The notes under the pieces: model-generated
Databases searched by the model: none
What the model was told of the DNA's origin: nothing
Seen by the model: the letters and a program-made list of their open reading frames with translations, nothing else
NCBI GenBank assembly: GCA_030066175.1
Contig: JASJCC010000006.1
Coordinates: 1 to 41,930 of the forward strand
Direction of reading: 5' to 3'
DNA: 41,930 bases
Source of the DNA: Paracoccaceae bacterium
Lineage (GTDB): Bacteria > Pseudomonadota > Alphaproteobacteria > Rhodobacterales > Rhodobacteraceae
Shown: in pieces, positions 10,824 to 20,911 of the stretch
Layout: every line of letters starts with the position of its first letter
How positions within the stretch are numbered: position 1 is the first letter of the stretch
Made by a program: the position numbers and the translations under genes

Positions 10824-13212
10824 TGGCAAACACCTTCAACAATCCCGCCGGCGGGGTGCGGGCCAGGCGAAACGCTGGCCAGGCCGCAGCAAGGAGCGCG
10901 GCGAAAAGCGCCGCAGCTCCCAGGCGGGCATAATCGCCGGGAAAGAGGAACATCGGCAGTCGCCAGCCAAAAGCCTCGACATTGATCACGGCCAGCAGGA
11001 TCCAGGCCAGGGCCAGCCCCAGCGGCATCGCAACCACCAGCGTCAGGGCGGCGAGGATCACGGCGCGCAAGAGCTCCAACCGCCCCAGATCGCGCCGCGT
11101 GACCCCCAGCGCCCAGGCGGGCGCCAATTGCGGCAGGCGGAAGCCTGCGAGGGTCAGAAGGCTCATCAAAATGGCGAATCCCGCCACCGCCAAGGTCAGC
11201 ACGTTCAGCGCGGCGGTGATGGTGAAGGTGCGCTCGAACACCCCCAGCGAAAAGGCCTTGAGCGCGGATTGGTCGATCATCTGCCCCGGCTGTATCCCAA
11301 GCGTGTCGATCAGCGCGCGACGCAGCACCTCGGGCTCCGAGCTGCGCAGGCCAAACCGCGTGGTCTGCACATCGGGAAAGTGATCGCGGAACAGGGCCTC
11401 GCCGATGACGGCCTGGCCAATGGGGTTGCCGTAATCCCCCACGACGCCGGCGATCGGCAGGGTGACCTCGGGCGCGATGGCCAGGCCGTCTCCAGGCCAC
11501 AGATCGGCGCGGCGGGCGAGCTGTTCGTTGATGATCACCGCCTCCCCAGCGGCCACACGCTCCCAAACGGCGCCCTCGCTTTGCAGGAACCGCCAGTTGT
11601 CTTCATAGCTGGGCCCGACGCGCGCACCAAAAAGCTCGGCCGGCTGATCGGCAAGGCGCGTGTCGACGAACAGGATCGGCAGGATGGCGTCGGCGCGGTC
11701 TTCGGCAAACGCTTGCAACGCCTTGGCCTGTGCGGCGGTTTCGGTATTGACGTAAAGCTCGGCGGTCAGGCGTTGATCGAGAAAGCCGATAAAGGTCAGG
11801 CGGAAGCTCGACACCATGGTCGACACCCCCACATTGGCCGCCATCGCCAGCAGCAATGCCATTAGGGCAAGGCTCAACCCTGGCAGTTGCTGGCGTGTGT
11901 CGGCCCAGAACCACTCCCAGACGACGCCCTTGGCGCGTCGTTGCCCCAGCCGCAGGAGCACGTCTAGCAGCAACGGAAGCGCCAGCGCCGCGCCCAGCAG
12001 CAGGCACGCCAGGCTGGCAAATCCGAGGATCAGGCCGTCCCCCAGCAGCACCAGAAGTGCTGCCCCGGCCAGCAGCGCCACCGCGCCAAAGGCCTGCGCG
12101 CCACGATGCCGGCCGGCGGCCATAGCCCAGGCGCGCGCACCGGGGCTCGCCAGCACTGGCATCTGCCCAATGCGCCAAAGCGCCTGCGCCGCCGCGACCG
12201 AGGCGCCCAAAACGGCGATGGCGAGGCCGGAAAGCCACCAGGACGGGTGCAGGCGGAGCGTGCCGGACACTTGCGCGCCATAGAGCCCCTCCAAAGAGGC
12301 CGCGACATCCGGCAGAAGGCTCGCCGCCAACACATAGCCCAGCACCACACCGATACCGCCCGCGATCAGGGCGAGCGCGGCCAGTTCGAGCAGCAACAGC
12401 CAGATCAGGTGGCGCAACGACATACCCAGGGTGCGCAAGGTGCGCAGCATGCCGCGGCGCTGTTCAAACGCCAGCCCGATGGCCCCGTGCACGATAAAGA
12501 TGCCGACAGCAAAGCTGAGCAGGCTGAAGGCAGTCAGGTTGAGGTGGAAACTGTCGGTCAGCTGCCCGATATCCGAGCTTTGCTGCGACGGTTGTTCCAC
12601 CAGCGCAGGCGCGACACTGGCCAGCGGCGGGCGACCCAAGGGCTGTTCGGGTGCCACAATCAACCGGCTGAGCTGACCGGGGCGGTCCAGCACCACCTGC
12701 GCCACGCCGATATCGGTGATCGCGGTGCCGGGGGCGAGCCCGGGATCGCGGATCACCTCTTGCGACAGCTCGGTTTCCAAGGCGTCGGCAATCTCAGGAT
12801 TGGCAAAAACCACGTTGCGCGACAAGAAGGTTTGCAACGGGTTTTCACCCGCTTGCGTGATTGGCCCGGCGCCGCCTGGCATGGTCAGTGGATCGATGCC
12901 GACAAGGCGGACGCGCGTTTCTCCGGCCCAGAGCGTGCCCTCCAGAACCGGGCCAACCTGCCATCCGGCGCGCCGCAGATCGACGAAGGTGGCCCGGTCA
13001 AAGCTGTCACCGGTCCGCGGCACCAACTGGTCGAACTGGCCTTCGCCAAGCACCGCTGCGGCGGCGTCATAGCTTGCCCGCGCCTCGGTATTGAGCGCCT
13101 GCACGCCAGACCAAAGCGCTGTGGCCAGCGCCAGCCCGATCACCAGCGTGAAGAGCTGCAAGAGGTTGCGCCGCCAGTAGGACAGCAGCGCGCTTAGCCC
13201 GGCCGCCGTCAT
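10816..13212 (-). CDS. ABC transporter permease, FtsX/LolE-like, two-repeat (798 aa)
   Basis: Multiple hydrophobic segments with FtsX-like arrangement ([83 protein letters not shown]). Overlaps the ATPase gene upstream and the AttH-like gene downstream. Confidence 0.9.
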   Translation of the reverse strand: MTAAGLSALLSYWRRNLLQLFTLVIGLALATALWSGVQALNTEARASYDAAAAVLGEGQFDQLVPRTGDSFDRATFVDLRRAGWQVGPVLEGTLWAGETRVRLVGIDPLTMPGGAGPITQAGENPLQTFLSRNVVFANPEIADALETELSQEVIRDPGLAPGTAITDIGVAQVVLDRPGQLSRLIVAPEQPLGRPPLASVAPALVEQPSQQSSDIGQLTDSFHLNLTAFSLLSFAVGIFIVHGAIGLAFEQRRGMLRTLRTLGMSLRHLIWLLLLELAALALIAGGIGVVLGYVLAASLLPDVAASLEGLYGAQVSGTLRLHPSWWLSGLAIAVLGASVAAAQALWRIGQMPVLASPGARAWAMAAGRHRGAQAFGAVALLAGAALLVLLGDGLILGFASLACLLLGAALALPLLLDVLLRLGQRRAKGVVWEWFWADTRQQLPGLSLALMALLLAMAANVGVSTMVSSFRLTFIGFLDQRLTAELYVNTETAAQAKALQAFAEDRADAILPILFVDTRLADQPAELFGARVGPSYEDNWRFLQSEGAVWERVAAGEAVIINEQLARRADLWPGDGLAIAPEVTLPIAGVVGDYGNPIGQAVIGEALFRDHFPDVQTTRFGLRSSEPEVLRRALIDTLGIQPGQMIDQSALKAFSLGVFERTFTITAALNVLTLAVAGFAILMSLLTLAGFRLPQLAPAWALGVTRRDLGRLELLRAVILAALTLVVAMPLGLALAWILLAVINVEAFGWRLPMFLFPGDYARLGAAALFAALLAAAWPAFRLARTPPAGLLKVFANE

Positions 13213-13865
13213 TCCAGCTGCCCCCGGCTCAGACGCACTTGCCGGCCCATACGTGCCGCCAGCGCCGGCGAGTGCGTCACCATCATCAGCGCGGCACCGG
13301 CCTCTTCCACCAACGCCAGCAACTCGCCCAGCACGACGTCGGCGGTGGCCTCGTCGAGATTGCCGGTGGGCTCATCCGCCAGCACCAGCTTGGGCTGCGC
13401 GGCAAGGGTGCGGGCAATGGCGACGCGCTGCTGCTGGCCGCCGGAAAGCTGCTCGGGGTATTTCCCGAGATGGTCGGATAGGCCCAGCGTGTCCGCCAGA
13501 TGCGCAGCGCGGTCCGGGTCCGCGCGCCCCGAAAGCCGCGCATGAAAGGCGATATTCGCCGCCACCGTCAGCGACGGGATCAGGTTGAACTGCTGAAAAA
13601 CGATGCCAACCGTCCCGCGCCGCAAGGCCGCGCGCCCGCGATCGTCGAGCACGGCAATGTCCTGGCCGTCGATGCGGATGCGCCCACCATCGGCCCGGTC
13701 CAACCCGCCCACCAGATGCAACAGCGTGCTCTTGCCCGAACCGGACTCGCCTGTCAGCGCCAGTGTCTGGCCGGCGGCAAGGCTAAGCGACACGCCGCGC
13801 AGCACCGGGACCGGCCCCTCGGGTCCGTCATACGACTTCTCAAGCGCTTCGATGTCGAGCAGCAT
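13209..13865 (-). CDS. ABC transporter ATP-binding protein, LolD/MacB type
   Basis: Walker [10 protein letters not shown], signature [16 protein letters not shown], Walker [13 protein letters not shown]. Confidence 0.95.
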   Translation of the reverse strand: MLLDIEALEKSYDGPEGPVPVLRGVSLSLAAGQTLALTGESGSGKSTLLHLVGGLDRADGGRIRIDGQDIAVLDDRGRAALRRGTVGIVFQQFNLIPSLTVAANIAFHARLSGRADPDRAAHLADTLGLSDHLGKYPEQLSGGQQQRVAIARTLAAQPKLVLADEPTGNLDEATADVVLGELLALVEEAGAALMMVTHSPALAARMGRQVRLSRGQLE

Positions 13866-13988
13866 GGCATCTCCTTCCGCCGCAAACCTATTGCAGGCAG
13901 ACGGATTGGAAAGCGCCAAAAGACCGACGTGCCAAATCAAGCCGCCACGCGATGGACTTCGCGGCGGAATAGGATACCTCTTCGCATC

Positions 13989-14681
13989 ATGATGATCCTC
14001 ACGCTTGACACCTTGCGCAACCCGGCCATCCTCGAGACGCGCAGCCTGCCGCGGCGCTTCCTCGGCCGAGTGATGCCTCTGCCGCGCCGGGCTGGGTGGC
14101 GGAACGTTGTGCGTCTGATCTTCGAGATCCAGATCCTGCGCTATCTGAGCGTGCTCTTGCCCTTCGTGATCGCAATGCTGGTCTGGCCCAATCTGGCCTT
14201 TCCACTGGCGCAGGCACCGCTGGCGATGATCGTCGTGATCGCTTTTGTCGAGGTCAAGCTGCTCAGCCTATCCGACACGGCGCGTGAACGGCTGATGTCA
14301 GAGGATGACGCCGAGCGCGTGCTCGACACGCTCCGATTGCGCGCGCGGCAAGTCCTGTCACGCATCGCCGCGCGACACGATCTGGCCGAAGGTGAGCTGC
14401 ATCTGGTGGTCGAGCAATCCGAAATGGCGCGTGTGCCGCCGTTGACTTTGGTCTCCGTCCAAGCCGACACGCCGGCCCGCTTGCTGCGTCTGGACGCGGG
14501 TGACCGGGCCGAGCTTGCGCAGCTTTTTGAAGGCGACCTGTCCGAGCGCGATCTGCATCACGCCAATCTTCGGATGAACGATTTCCTGCGCATGGTCGCG
14601 CTGGAGACGCGCGGCGTGTCGGCCCACCAGAGGCTCGCCGCGCGTCTGCAGCAACGCCGCGAAAAAGAGGCCCCGGCATGA
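13989..14681 (+). CDS. Uncharacterised membrane protein, first gene of a MoxR/VWA operon
   Basis: Two hydrophobic segments (YLSVLLPFVIAMLVWPNLAF; APLAMIVVIAFVEVKLLSL) followed by a soluble helical domain; ATGA overlap with the downstream AAA gene. Confidence 0.8.
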   Translation: MMILTLDTLRNPAILETRSLPRRFLGRVMPLPRRAGWRNVVRLIFEIQILRYLSVLLPFVIAMLVWPNLAFPLAQAPLAMIVVIAFVEVKLLSLSDTARERLMSEDDAERVLDTLRLRARQVLSRIAARHDLAEGELHLVVEQSEMARVPPLTLVSVQADTPARLLRLDAGDRAELAQLFEGDLSERDLHHANLRMNDFLRMVALETRGVSAHQRLAARLQQRREKEAPA

Positions 14682-15775
14682 GCGTCAATGCCCGGCACCT
14701 GCCTGCCGGCGCCGCGCTGGACGTGCTTCGCCAGGCCTGGCGCGCCCAGGCCGCGGGTGATCTGACGGCCAGTTGGATGCTGCATGGCCGGCCGGGTGTG
14801 GGCAAAACCCAGATCGTCGGCGATCTGGCGCACGAGACCGGCGCGCGGCTTTATGATCTGCGCCTGACCACCATCGAGCCACAGGATCTGCGTGGTCTAC
14901 CCTATTACGATCACGAGACGCGCCGCACGGTTTGGTACCGCCCCGACGATCTGCCCGACAAGGGCCCCGCAGTGCTGTTTCTCGACGAATTGACCGCCGC
15001 AGCCCCACAGCTGCAGCCGGTGGTTTACGGGCTTCTGCAAGAGCGCCGGGTAGGGGGCCACTGCCTGCCTGATCAGGTGCTGCTGGTCGCCGCGGGCAAC
15101 ACCGTCGAAGACGGCGCCATCGCTTATGACATGGGCACCGCACTGTCGGATAGGCTGATCCATCTGGTGGTCACCGCCGAGGCCGAGGATTGGATCCGCG
15201 GTTACGCCCTGCCACGCGGTCTGCACCCGGCGGTGACCGCGTTTATCCGCAGCCGGCCTGACCTTTTGGAAACCTCCGAAGACGCCCTGCGCCGCGGCGA
15301 CATGGTGGCCTGCACCCCCCGCAGCTGGGAACGCGCCTCGCAGATCCTACAGGCCGCCCCCGCGCGGCAGATCCGCGATGCCATGTTGGCCGGCACGCTG
15401 GGCGCCGCCGCCGCTGCCGAGTTTGCGCTGGTGGCTGATGAGATCGCGGCGACCGTGCAGCTCGACGACATGCTCGCCGCCTCGCGCCGCGCCCGCAGCG
15501 CGATGTATCCCAAATCGCTGCACGGTCTGACGGCGCTGACCTGCGCACTGCCGCAGGCGGTGCGTCGTGACACGCTGCCCGCCGGTATCGAAATCCTCGA
15601 AGATATGCGGCATCTGGGGGATGAGCCCTTCACCCGCCTGCCGATGTCAGAGCTCGCCGCCTTCGGGTTTGAGGCCCTGATCGCCCGGGCTCTGTCTCAG
15701 GGCTGGGAGGAGGCGTTCGAAGGCTCGGATGCCTACGCGGCCTATGCCGCCGCGCGCGAAAAGGCCGGGCTGTGA
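14678..15775 (+). CDS. MoxR-like AAA+ ATPase
   Basis: Walker A HGRPGVGKTQ, Walker B AVLFLDELTAAAP, sensor-1-like LLVAAGNTVEDGA, DRLIHLVV. Confidence 0.92.
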   Translation: MSVNARHLPAGAALDVLRQAWRAQAAGDLTASWMLHGRPGVGKTQIVGDLAHETGARLYDLRLTTIEPQDLRGLPYYDHETRRTVWYRPDDLPDKGPAVLFLDELTAAAPQLQPVVYGLLQERRVGGHCLPDQVLLVAAGNTVEDGAIAYDMGTALSDRLIHLVVTAEAEDWIRGYALPRGLHPAVTAFIRSRPDLLETSEDALRRGDMVACTPRSWERASQILQAAPARQIRDAMLAGTLGAAAAAEFALVADEIAATVQLDDMLAASRRARSAMYPKSLHGLTALTCALPQAVRRDTLPAGIEILEDMRHLGDEPFTRLPMSELAAFGFEALIARALSQGWEEAFEGSDAYAAYAAAREKAGL

Positions 15776-17010
15776 GCCATTCCGCCCGCGCCGCCCAAGC
15801 GCTGGCGCATCTGGCCGAACGCGACCCGGCGCTGTCCGTATTGGCGCTCTGGTGTGCACATCGCGACGGCGACAGGACCGAAACCGCCGGGACGCAGATC
15901 CGCTACGGCCCTGATTTCGTGGGTTTGAGCCTGGCTGAGCAGATCGGCACGGTCGGCCATCACGTCCTGCACGTCGCCCTGCGCCACTCCGCCCGCCAAG
16001 ACGCCATGGCCGCCCGCTACGGCGGTGATTTTAATCCCGACCTTTTTGGCCTTGTGGCCGACGCTTTGGTGAACGAAACGCTGCTGCTGGCTGAGCACGG
16101 ACTGCCACGCCCGGCCGTCACCGTCACCGGCCTACTGCAAGAGGCTGGTGAGCCGGTCGACACCGCCATCGGCGCGCTCTCCGCCTGGGATGCCGAGCGA
16201 CTCTACCTGAAACTCTCCGCCGATCCGGACCGCGCCGGGCGCGCCAAGGCCTATGGCGACCGGCTGGGCTGGAAGCCCGATCTCGGCACGGGTGATATTC
16301 GTGGCGGGCCCGAGGACGAGGGCAAGACCGATCCGGCGGAATGGCAGGGCCGTTTGGCGCGCGCGATGCAGGCCGGTCGCCAAGCGGGCACCGGGATCGG
16401 GCAAATCGGCGCGCCGCTGGCCGATTTTGCGCCGCCGCAAGTGCCCTGGGAGCGGCAGCTGCGCGGTCTCATCACCCGTGCGCTGAGCGTCGATCCAAAA
16501 CCGGTCTGGCGGCGCCCCGCCGGCCGCTGGGTCGCGATGGAGGCACAGGCCCGCGCCTATGGCCGGCCCACGCCGGTCTTTCAACCGCAGCAACGGCTGC
16601 TGACAGACCGCCCGCGGGTGATCGTCGCGCTCGACACCTCAAGCTCCATCGACGCCCGAACACTGCGCCTCTTCGGCGCCGAGATCGACGGCATCCTAAG
16701 GCGCAGCGGCGCCGAGGCGCGCCTGCTCGGTTTCGACACCGAGGTGCATCTCGATATCGCACTCTCCCCCGCGCAATGGCGCAGCCAACTGCACCGCCAC
16801 CCCCTGCGCACCGGCGGCGGTACGGATTTCGGCCCCGCACTGAAAGAAGCAGCCCGCTATGACCCGTCTATCGCCATCATCCTCACCGATCTCGACGGCC
16901 CCACAGGCCCCGCACCCCGGTTCCCCGTGATCTGGGCCACCCCCAATGACCCACCCGACCCCGGTTTTGGACGGATCCTGAAACTGCCGAACGGCGCCAC
17001 TTATGATTGA
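15772..17010 (+). CDS. VWA-like domain protein with putative metallopeptidase domain (DUF2201-like)
   Basis: GTG start overlapping the AAA stop. N-terminal GHHVLHVALRH; C-terminal MIDAS-type DTSSS…GGGTDF…LTDLDG. Confidence 0.85.
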   Translation: MSHSARAAQALAHLAERDPALSVLALWCAHRDGDRTETAGTQIRYGPDFVGLSLAEQIGTVGHHVLHVALRHSARQDAMAARYGGDFNPDLFGLVADALVNETLLLAEHGLPRPAVTVTGLLQEAGEPVDTAIGALSAWDAERLYLKLSADPDRAGRAKAYGDRLGWKPDLGTGDIRGGPEDEGKTDPAEWQGRLARAMQAGRQAGTGIGQIGAPLADFAPPQVPWERQLRGLITRALSVDPKPVWRRPAGRWVAMEAQARAYGRPTPVFQPQQRLLTDRPRVIVALDTSSSIDARTLRLFGAEIDGILRRSGAEARLLGFDTEVHLDIALSPAQWRSQLHRHPLRTGGGTDFGPALKEAARYDPSIAIILTDLDGPTGPAPRFPVIWATPNDPPDPGFGRILKLPNGATYD

Positions 17011-17421
17011 CCTCGCTTCCACCCCAATTCGCGATTGTCGTCGAATCTGCCGCCTGCAACTCGCAACGCGGTTACTCTGCCGGCCGGATACCTTTGGAAA
17101 ATCATACAAAAGCATCAGCTAGCCCGTGTTTTTGGGCTGTGCTTCTGAGAGCCTTTTGCAAATCTGTTTGCAACGAGCAGAGAACAACCGTGGGGGGGTA
17201 GTGTTCCCCCGTTCTTTCGGCAGTCTATTAGACCCTAAGAAAACAGGGATTGCCGTACAACAATGTTTGGGGGTCAGATTGACGGAAGACTCTGGATAAC
17301 AAGAGTTCCGAAAATCAACCCAAGATTGTGCCTCTACTCTCAGTTTGGGTCATTCGAAACACCCGGGTGTGTCGCCTCGCGATTTCATCAGGTTTGAGCG
17401 CGAATTGTCTGGATCAACCAA

Positions 17422-18255
17422 TTACGCAGCTTTCAGACCAAGGATGTCCCGCGCCTCGGACGGTGTTGCAACGGGTCGTTCGTACTTGGCGCAAAGGTCT
17501 GCTGTGCGCCGGACCAAGGCTGCGTTGGAGGGGGCCAGGGTGTTGCGGTCGAGGCGGACGTTGTCTTCCAACCCGGTGCGGGCGTGGCCGCCGGCGTTGA
17601 TGGCCCAGTGGTTCAACTCGAGTTGGTGACGTCCGATCCCCGCAGCGCACCAGGGGGTCTCGGGACCGAACAGCCGTGCGACGGTTTTGACGTAGTAGTC
17701 GAACACATCGCGGTCGGCCGGCATCGCGTTCTTCACACCCATGACGAACTGCACATAAGGGGTGCCCACGAGAGCGCCCGCATCGGACATCTCTTTGGCC
17801 TTGAGGATATGCGACAGATCAAAGGCTTCGATCTCGGGCTTCACGTCGTATGTCCGCATCTCACTGGCCAGCCAATCGACCAGATCCGGTGGGTTTTCGT
17901 AGACGCGGGTCGGGAAGTTGTTGGAGCCCACCGACAAAGAGGCCATGTCTGGCCGTAAGGGCAACATGCCGCCGCGCGTCTTGCCGGCGCCGGATCGGCC
18001 GCCGGTGGAAAACTGGATGATCATGCCGGGGCAGTGTTTCTCCAGCCCCTCTTTGAGGCGCGCGAATTTTTCTGGGTCGGACGAGGGCGTTTCATCGTCA
18101 TTGCGCACATGCGCATGGCAGATCGTGGCGCCCGCTTCGAACGCTTCATGGGTGCTTTCGACCTGTTCCGACACCGTGATCGGCACCGCCGGGTTGTTGG
18201 CCTTGGTCGGCAGAGAGCCTGTGATCGCAACACAGATGATGCAGGGTTTGCCCAT
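17422..18255 (-). CDS. Beta-keto acid cleavage enzyme (BKACE/DUF849)
   Basis: 277 aa; PCIICVAITGSL, AGATICHAHVR, STGGRSG, GHARTGLEDN; typical BKACE metal/active-site motifs. Confidence 0.93.
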   Translation of the reverse strand: MGKPCIICVAITGSLPTKANNPAVPITVSEQVESTHEAFEAGATICHAHVRNDDETPSSDPEKFARLKEGLEKHCPGMIIQFSTGGRSGAGKTRGGMLPLRPDMASLSVGSNNFPTRVYENPPDLVDWLASEMRTYDVKPEIEAFDLSHILKAKEMSDAGALVGTPYVQFVMGVKNAMPADRDVFDYYVKTVARLFGPETPWCAAGIGRHQLELNHWAINAGGHARTGLEDNVRLDRNTLAPSNAALVRRTADLCAKYERPVATPSEARDILGLKAA

Positions 18256-18257
18256 GG

Positions 18258-19136
18258 TCAGACCTTAGCCAGCACAAAATCAAACTCGACGTCCCAATAC
18301 GGCCCGTCAAAGCCAACCTCCGCCGCGCGGCTGCGATCCTCGACCAGGTTGAAATCAGCCAGCAGGCTTTCCTTCACGCCAAACACCGCGTCCGAGTTGA
18401 TGTAGGGATCATCGGGATCGAAGATATGCGTTGTCAGCGGGTCGTACCCGTCAGCCGTGACAATGTAGTGCAGATGCGCCGGGCGGTTCGGATGCCGCCC
18501 CAGATCAGCCAGCAGTTTTCCCACCGGGCCGTCATCCGGAATAGGATAGTATTTCGGTTTCACAGCCTTGAACCAATAGGTGCCGTCAGCCCCGGTACGG
18601 AAGACGCCGCGCAGGTTGAAATCCGGTTGATGGCCCTTTTGCTGAACGTCGTAGAAGCCTTCGTCATTGGCCTGCCAGACGTCGATCTTGGCGCCTTCAA
18701 TGGGATTGCCGTCAGTGTCGAGAATACGCCCGCGCACCACCATGTCCTCGCCCTTGTGATCCAGACAGATATTGGTGCCCATCGGATAGGCCGGCGCGTC
18801 GGCGACGTGGAACGGGCCCAGAACCGTGTTCTCGGAGGCGCCGGACGGGCGGCGCGAGTTGATCGCGTCGACCAACATGGACACGCCGAGCACGTCGCTG
18901 AGCAGGATGAATTCCTGCCGCCACTCATCACATTTGTGGCCCGTGTCGGTGAGGAACATGATGGCCTGAAACCACTCCTCCTGCGTCGGCTCGATCTCTT
19001 TGACCGCCTCGTGCAGTTTGCGGGTGATGACCTCCATGACCTCCCGCAGGCGGGCGTCTTTGGCATTGGCATTCCGACCGGTGACAACCTCAACGCTGTC
19101 CGCTTCGGTGAAGTAGCCTTTTTCATGTGCTTGCAT
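18258..19136 (-). CDS. Intradiol ring-cleavage dioxygenase, hydroxyquinol 1,2-dioxygenase type
   Basis: 292 aa; LLSDVLGVSMLVDAIN, SENTVLGPFHVADAP, GAKIDVWQANDEGFYDVQ, YYPIPDDGPVG, RPAHLHYIV. Genomic context with maleylacetate reductase supports hydroxyquinol. Confidence 0.93.
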   Translation of the reverse strand: MQAHEKGYFTEADSVEVVTGRNANAKDARLREVMEVITRKLHEAVKEIEPTQEEWFQAIMFLTDTGHKCDEWRQEFILLSDVLGVSMLVDAINSRRPSGASENTVLGPFHVADAPAYPMGTNICLDHKGEDMVVRGRILDTDGNPIEGAKIDVWQANDEGFYDVQQKGHQPDFNLRGVFRTGADGTYWFKAVKPKYYPIPDDGPVGKLLADLGRHPNRPAHLHYIVTADGYDPLTTHIFDPDDPYINSDAVFGVKESLLADFNLVEDRSRAAEVGFDGPYWDVEFDFVLAKV

Positions 19137-19150
19137 TTCGTGTCCCTCCC

Positions 19151-20908
19151 TCAGCGTGCCAGGATCTTGGTCAGGACGCGTTTCAGATCGGCTTCGGGGG
19201 CGTCGGTCATCGTCTCGGCGCGCCAGGCGACGTGTTGGTCGGGCCGGACCAGGATGCAGCCGGAATCGGTGATCTCGCGGGCGCGCGCCCAGTCGCCGGT
19301 GAGATCCTCGATCTCGCGCCGTGGTCCGACCAGATGCACGCGAATGTCCATGCCGAATTCCGCGCCAAGCGCCTTGGCGGCCTCACCCCAGGCCTCACCG
19401 CCGATGCCGGTGAAAAGTGTGAACTGCCCGCGCCCGCTGAGATCAAGGGTGGAGTGTTTGTCACCCGTTTTGTGATCGAAAAGCCAGACATGCGGGATGC
19501 GGGCGCCGGGCCAAGTGGTGGGCTGATAATGCAGCTCGGCGTCAAGCTCAAAGGCAGGCTCGAGCTGGCCATCGGTTTCCACCGCGCTTGACCGGTAGCG
19601 CTGGTTCATCTCGACGCCATGCGCGTCGAACTCGTATTTCTTGAAGGCGATGGCGTCGCGGATTGCTGCACGCTGCTTTTCGGCCGCGGGGGTGGTGTCG
19701 CAGCGGGCTTCGAGGTTTTCCTGCATGATTTCCGGCTTGACCCCTTCGGCCATGCCCAGCGCTTCGAAGATCGGACCGAATTCGCCGATCGACTGGTTGG
19801 CGCGGGTGACGATCTGCTTGGCAACCGGCGCGCGTTCCTCGGAATAGCTGTCGAGCAAGCCCGGACCCGCCTGCCCCTTGAGCACCGCGGCCAGCTTCCA
19901 CGCCAGGTTAAAGCCGTCCTGGATCGAGGTGTTGGAGCCCAACCCGTTGGAGGGCGGATGCCGGTGCGCGGCGTCGCCCATGATAAACACGCGGTCTGAC
20001 TGCATGTTGGTGGCGTACATGTTGTTGACGGTCCAGGTGTTGGCGCTGATCAACTCGATTTCCAGCTCGGGATCACCCACCAATTGCCGCGCCACTTCCG
20101 TCGCCATCGCCTCATCGACTTCAGGCGCCGGCTGGTTGATGTCATACCCCCAGACGATCAGCCATTCGTTCCATGGCCGGACCATGCGCACCAGACCCAT
20201 GCCGATCCCACCCACATCCGCGCCGGGCTGCATCACCCAGTAAAGCACCGACGGCCGGTGGGCGACGTATTTGGACAGATCCGCCTTGAAGAGGATGTTC
20301 ATCGACCCGCCGACGCCCATCTGCCCCTCAAACGGCAGGTTTTCATGCTCGGCCACCAACGAATTGCCACCATCAGCGCCAACAAGGTATTTGGACCGCA
20401 CGGTGAATTCCTTGCCCGAGAGGCGATCAAGACAGGTGGTCGTCACGCCGTCGGCATCCTGTTCATGCCGCAGGTATTCAACCGACATCCGCGCTTGGGT
20501 CCCGCGGCGGCAAGCGGTGCCGAACAGGATCGGCTCCATGAAGGTCTGCGGCAGGTCGATCATCAGGCAGGGCGAGGCCAGCTGATGTTCGGCACGGGAA
20601 AGCGGGTGTTTGCCCCAGCTTTTCATCCGGCCGATTTCTTCGCCCGCCAGGCTTTCGCAAAAGACGTTCTCACCCATCAGATCCTGGTGCGCGCCGTGCA
20701 TATAGGCTTCGGCTTCGACCTCATGGCCCAAATCGCGCAGCACCTCCATGCAACGCTGGTTGGTGATATGCGCGCGCGGCGTGTTGGCCAGCCAGCGATA
20801 GCGGTTCACCGCCATGTTCTCGACGCCGTAGCTCGACAAGAGCGCCGCTGTCGCCGACCCTGCCGGTCCGGTTCCGATGATCATGACGTCTGTTGTGAAT
20901 TCGGCCAT
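19151..20908 (-). CDS. FAD-dependent aromatic (phenol) monooxygenase, TfdB/MhpA-like
   Basis: 585 aa; GTGPAGSATAALL, TPRAHITNQRCMEVLRDLG, YLVGADGGNS, MGDAAHRHPPSNGLGSNTSIQDGFNLAWKLA. Strong resemblance to 2,4-dichlorophenol 6-monooxygenase as I remember it. Confidence 0.93.
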   Translation of the reverse strand: MAEFTTDVMIIGTGPAGSATAALLSSYGVENMAVNRYRWLANTPRAHITNQRCMEVLRDLGHEVEAEAYMHGAHQDLMGENVFCESLAGEEIGRMKSWGKHPLSRAEHQLASPCLMIDLPQTFMEPILFGTACRRGTQARMSVEYLRHEQDADGVTTTCLDRLSGKEFTVRSKYLVGADGGNSLVAEHENLPFEGQMGVGGSMNILFKADLSKYVAHRPSVLYWVMQPGADVGGIGMGLVRMVRPWNEWLIVWGYDINQPAPEVDEAMATEVARQLVGDPELEIELISANTWTVNNMYATNMQSDRVFIMGDAAHRHPPSNGLGSNTSIQDGFNLAWKLAAVLKGQAGPGLLDSYSEERAPVAKQIVTRANQSIGEFGPIFEALGMAEGVKPEIMQENLEARCDTTPAAEKQRAAIRDAIAFKKYEFDAHGVEMNQRYRSSAVETDGQLEPAFELDAELHYQPTTWPGARIPHVWLFDHKTGDKHSTLDLSGRGQFTLFTGIGGEAWGEAAKALGAEFGMDIRVHLVGPRREIEDLTGDWARAREITDSGCILVRPDQHVAWRAETMTDAPEADLKRVLTKILAR

Positions 20909-20911
20909 GGT

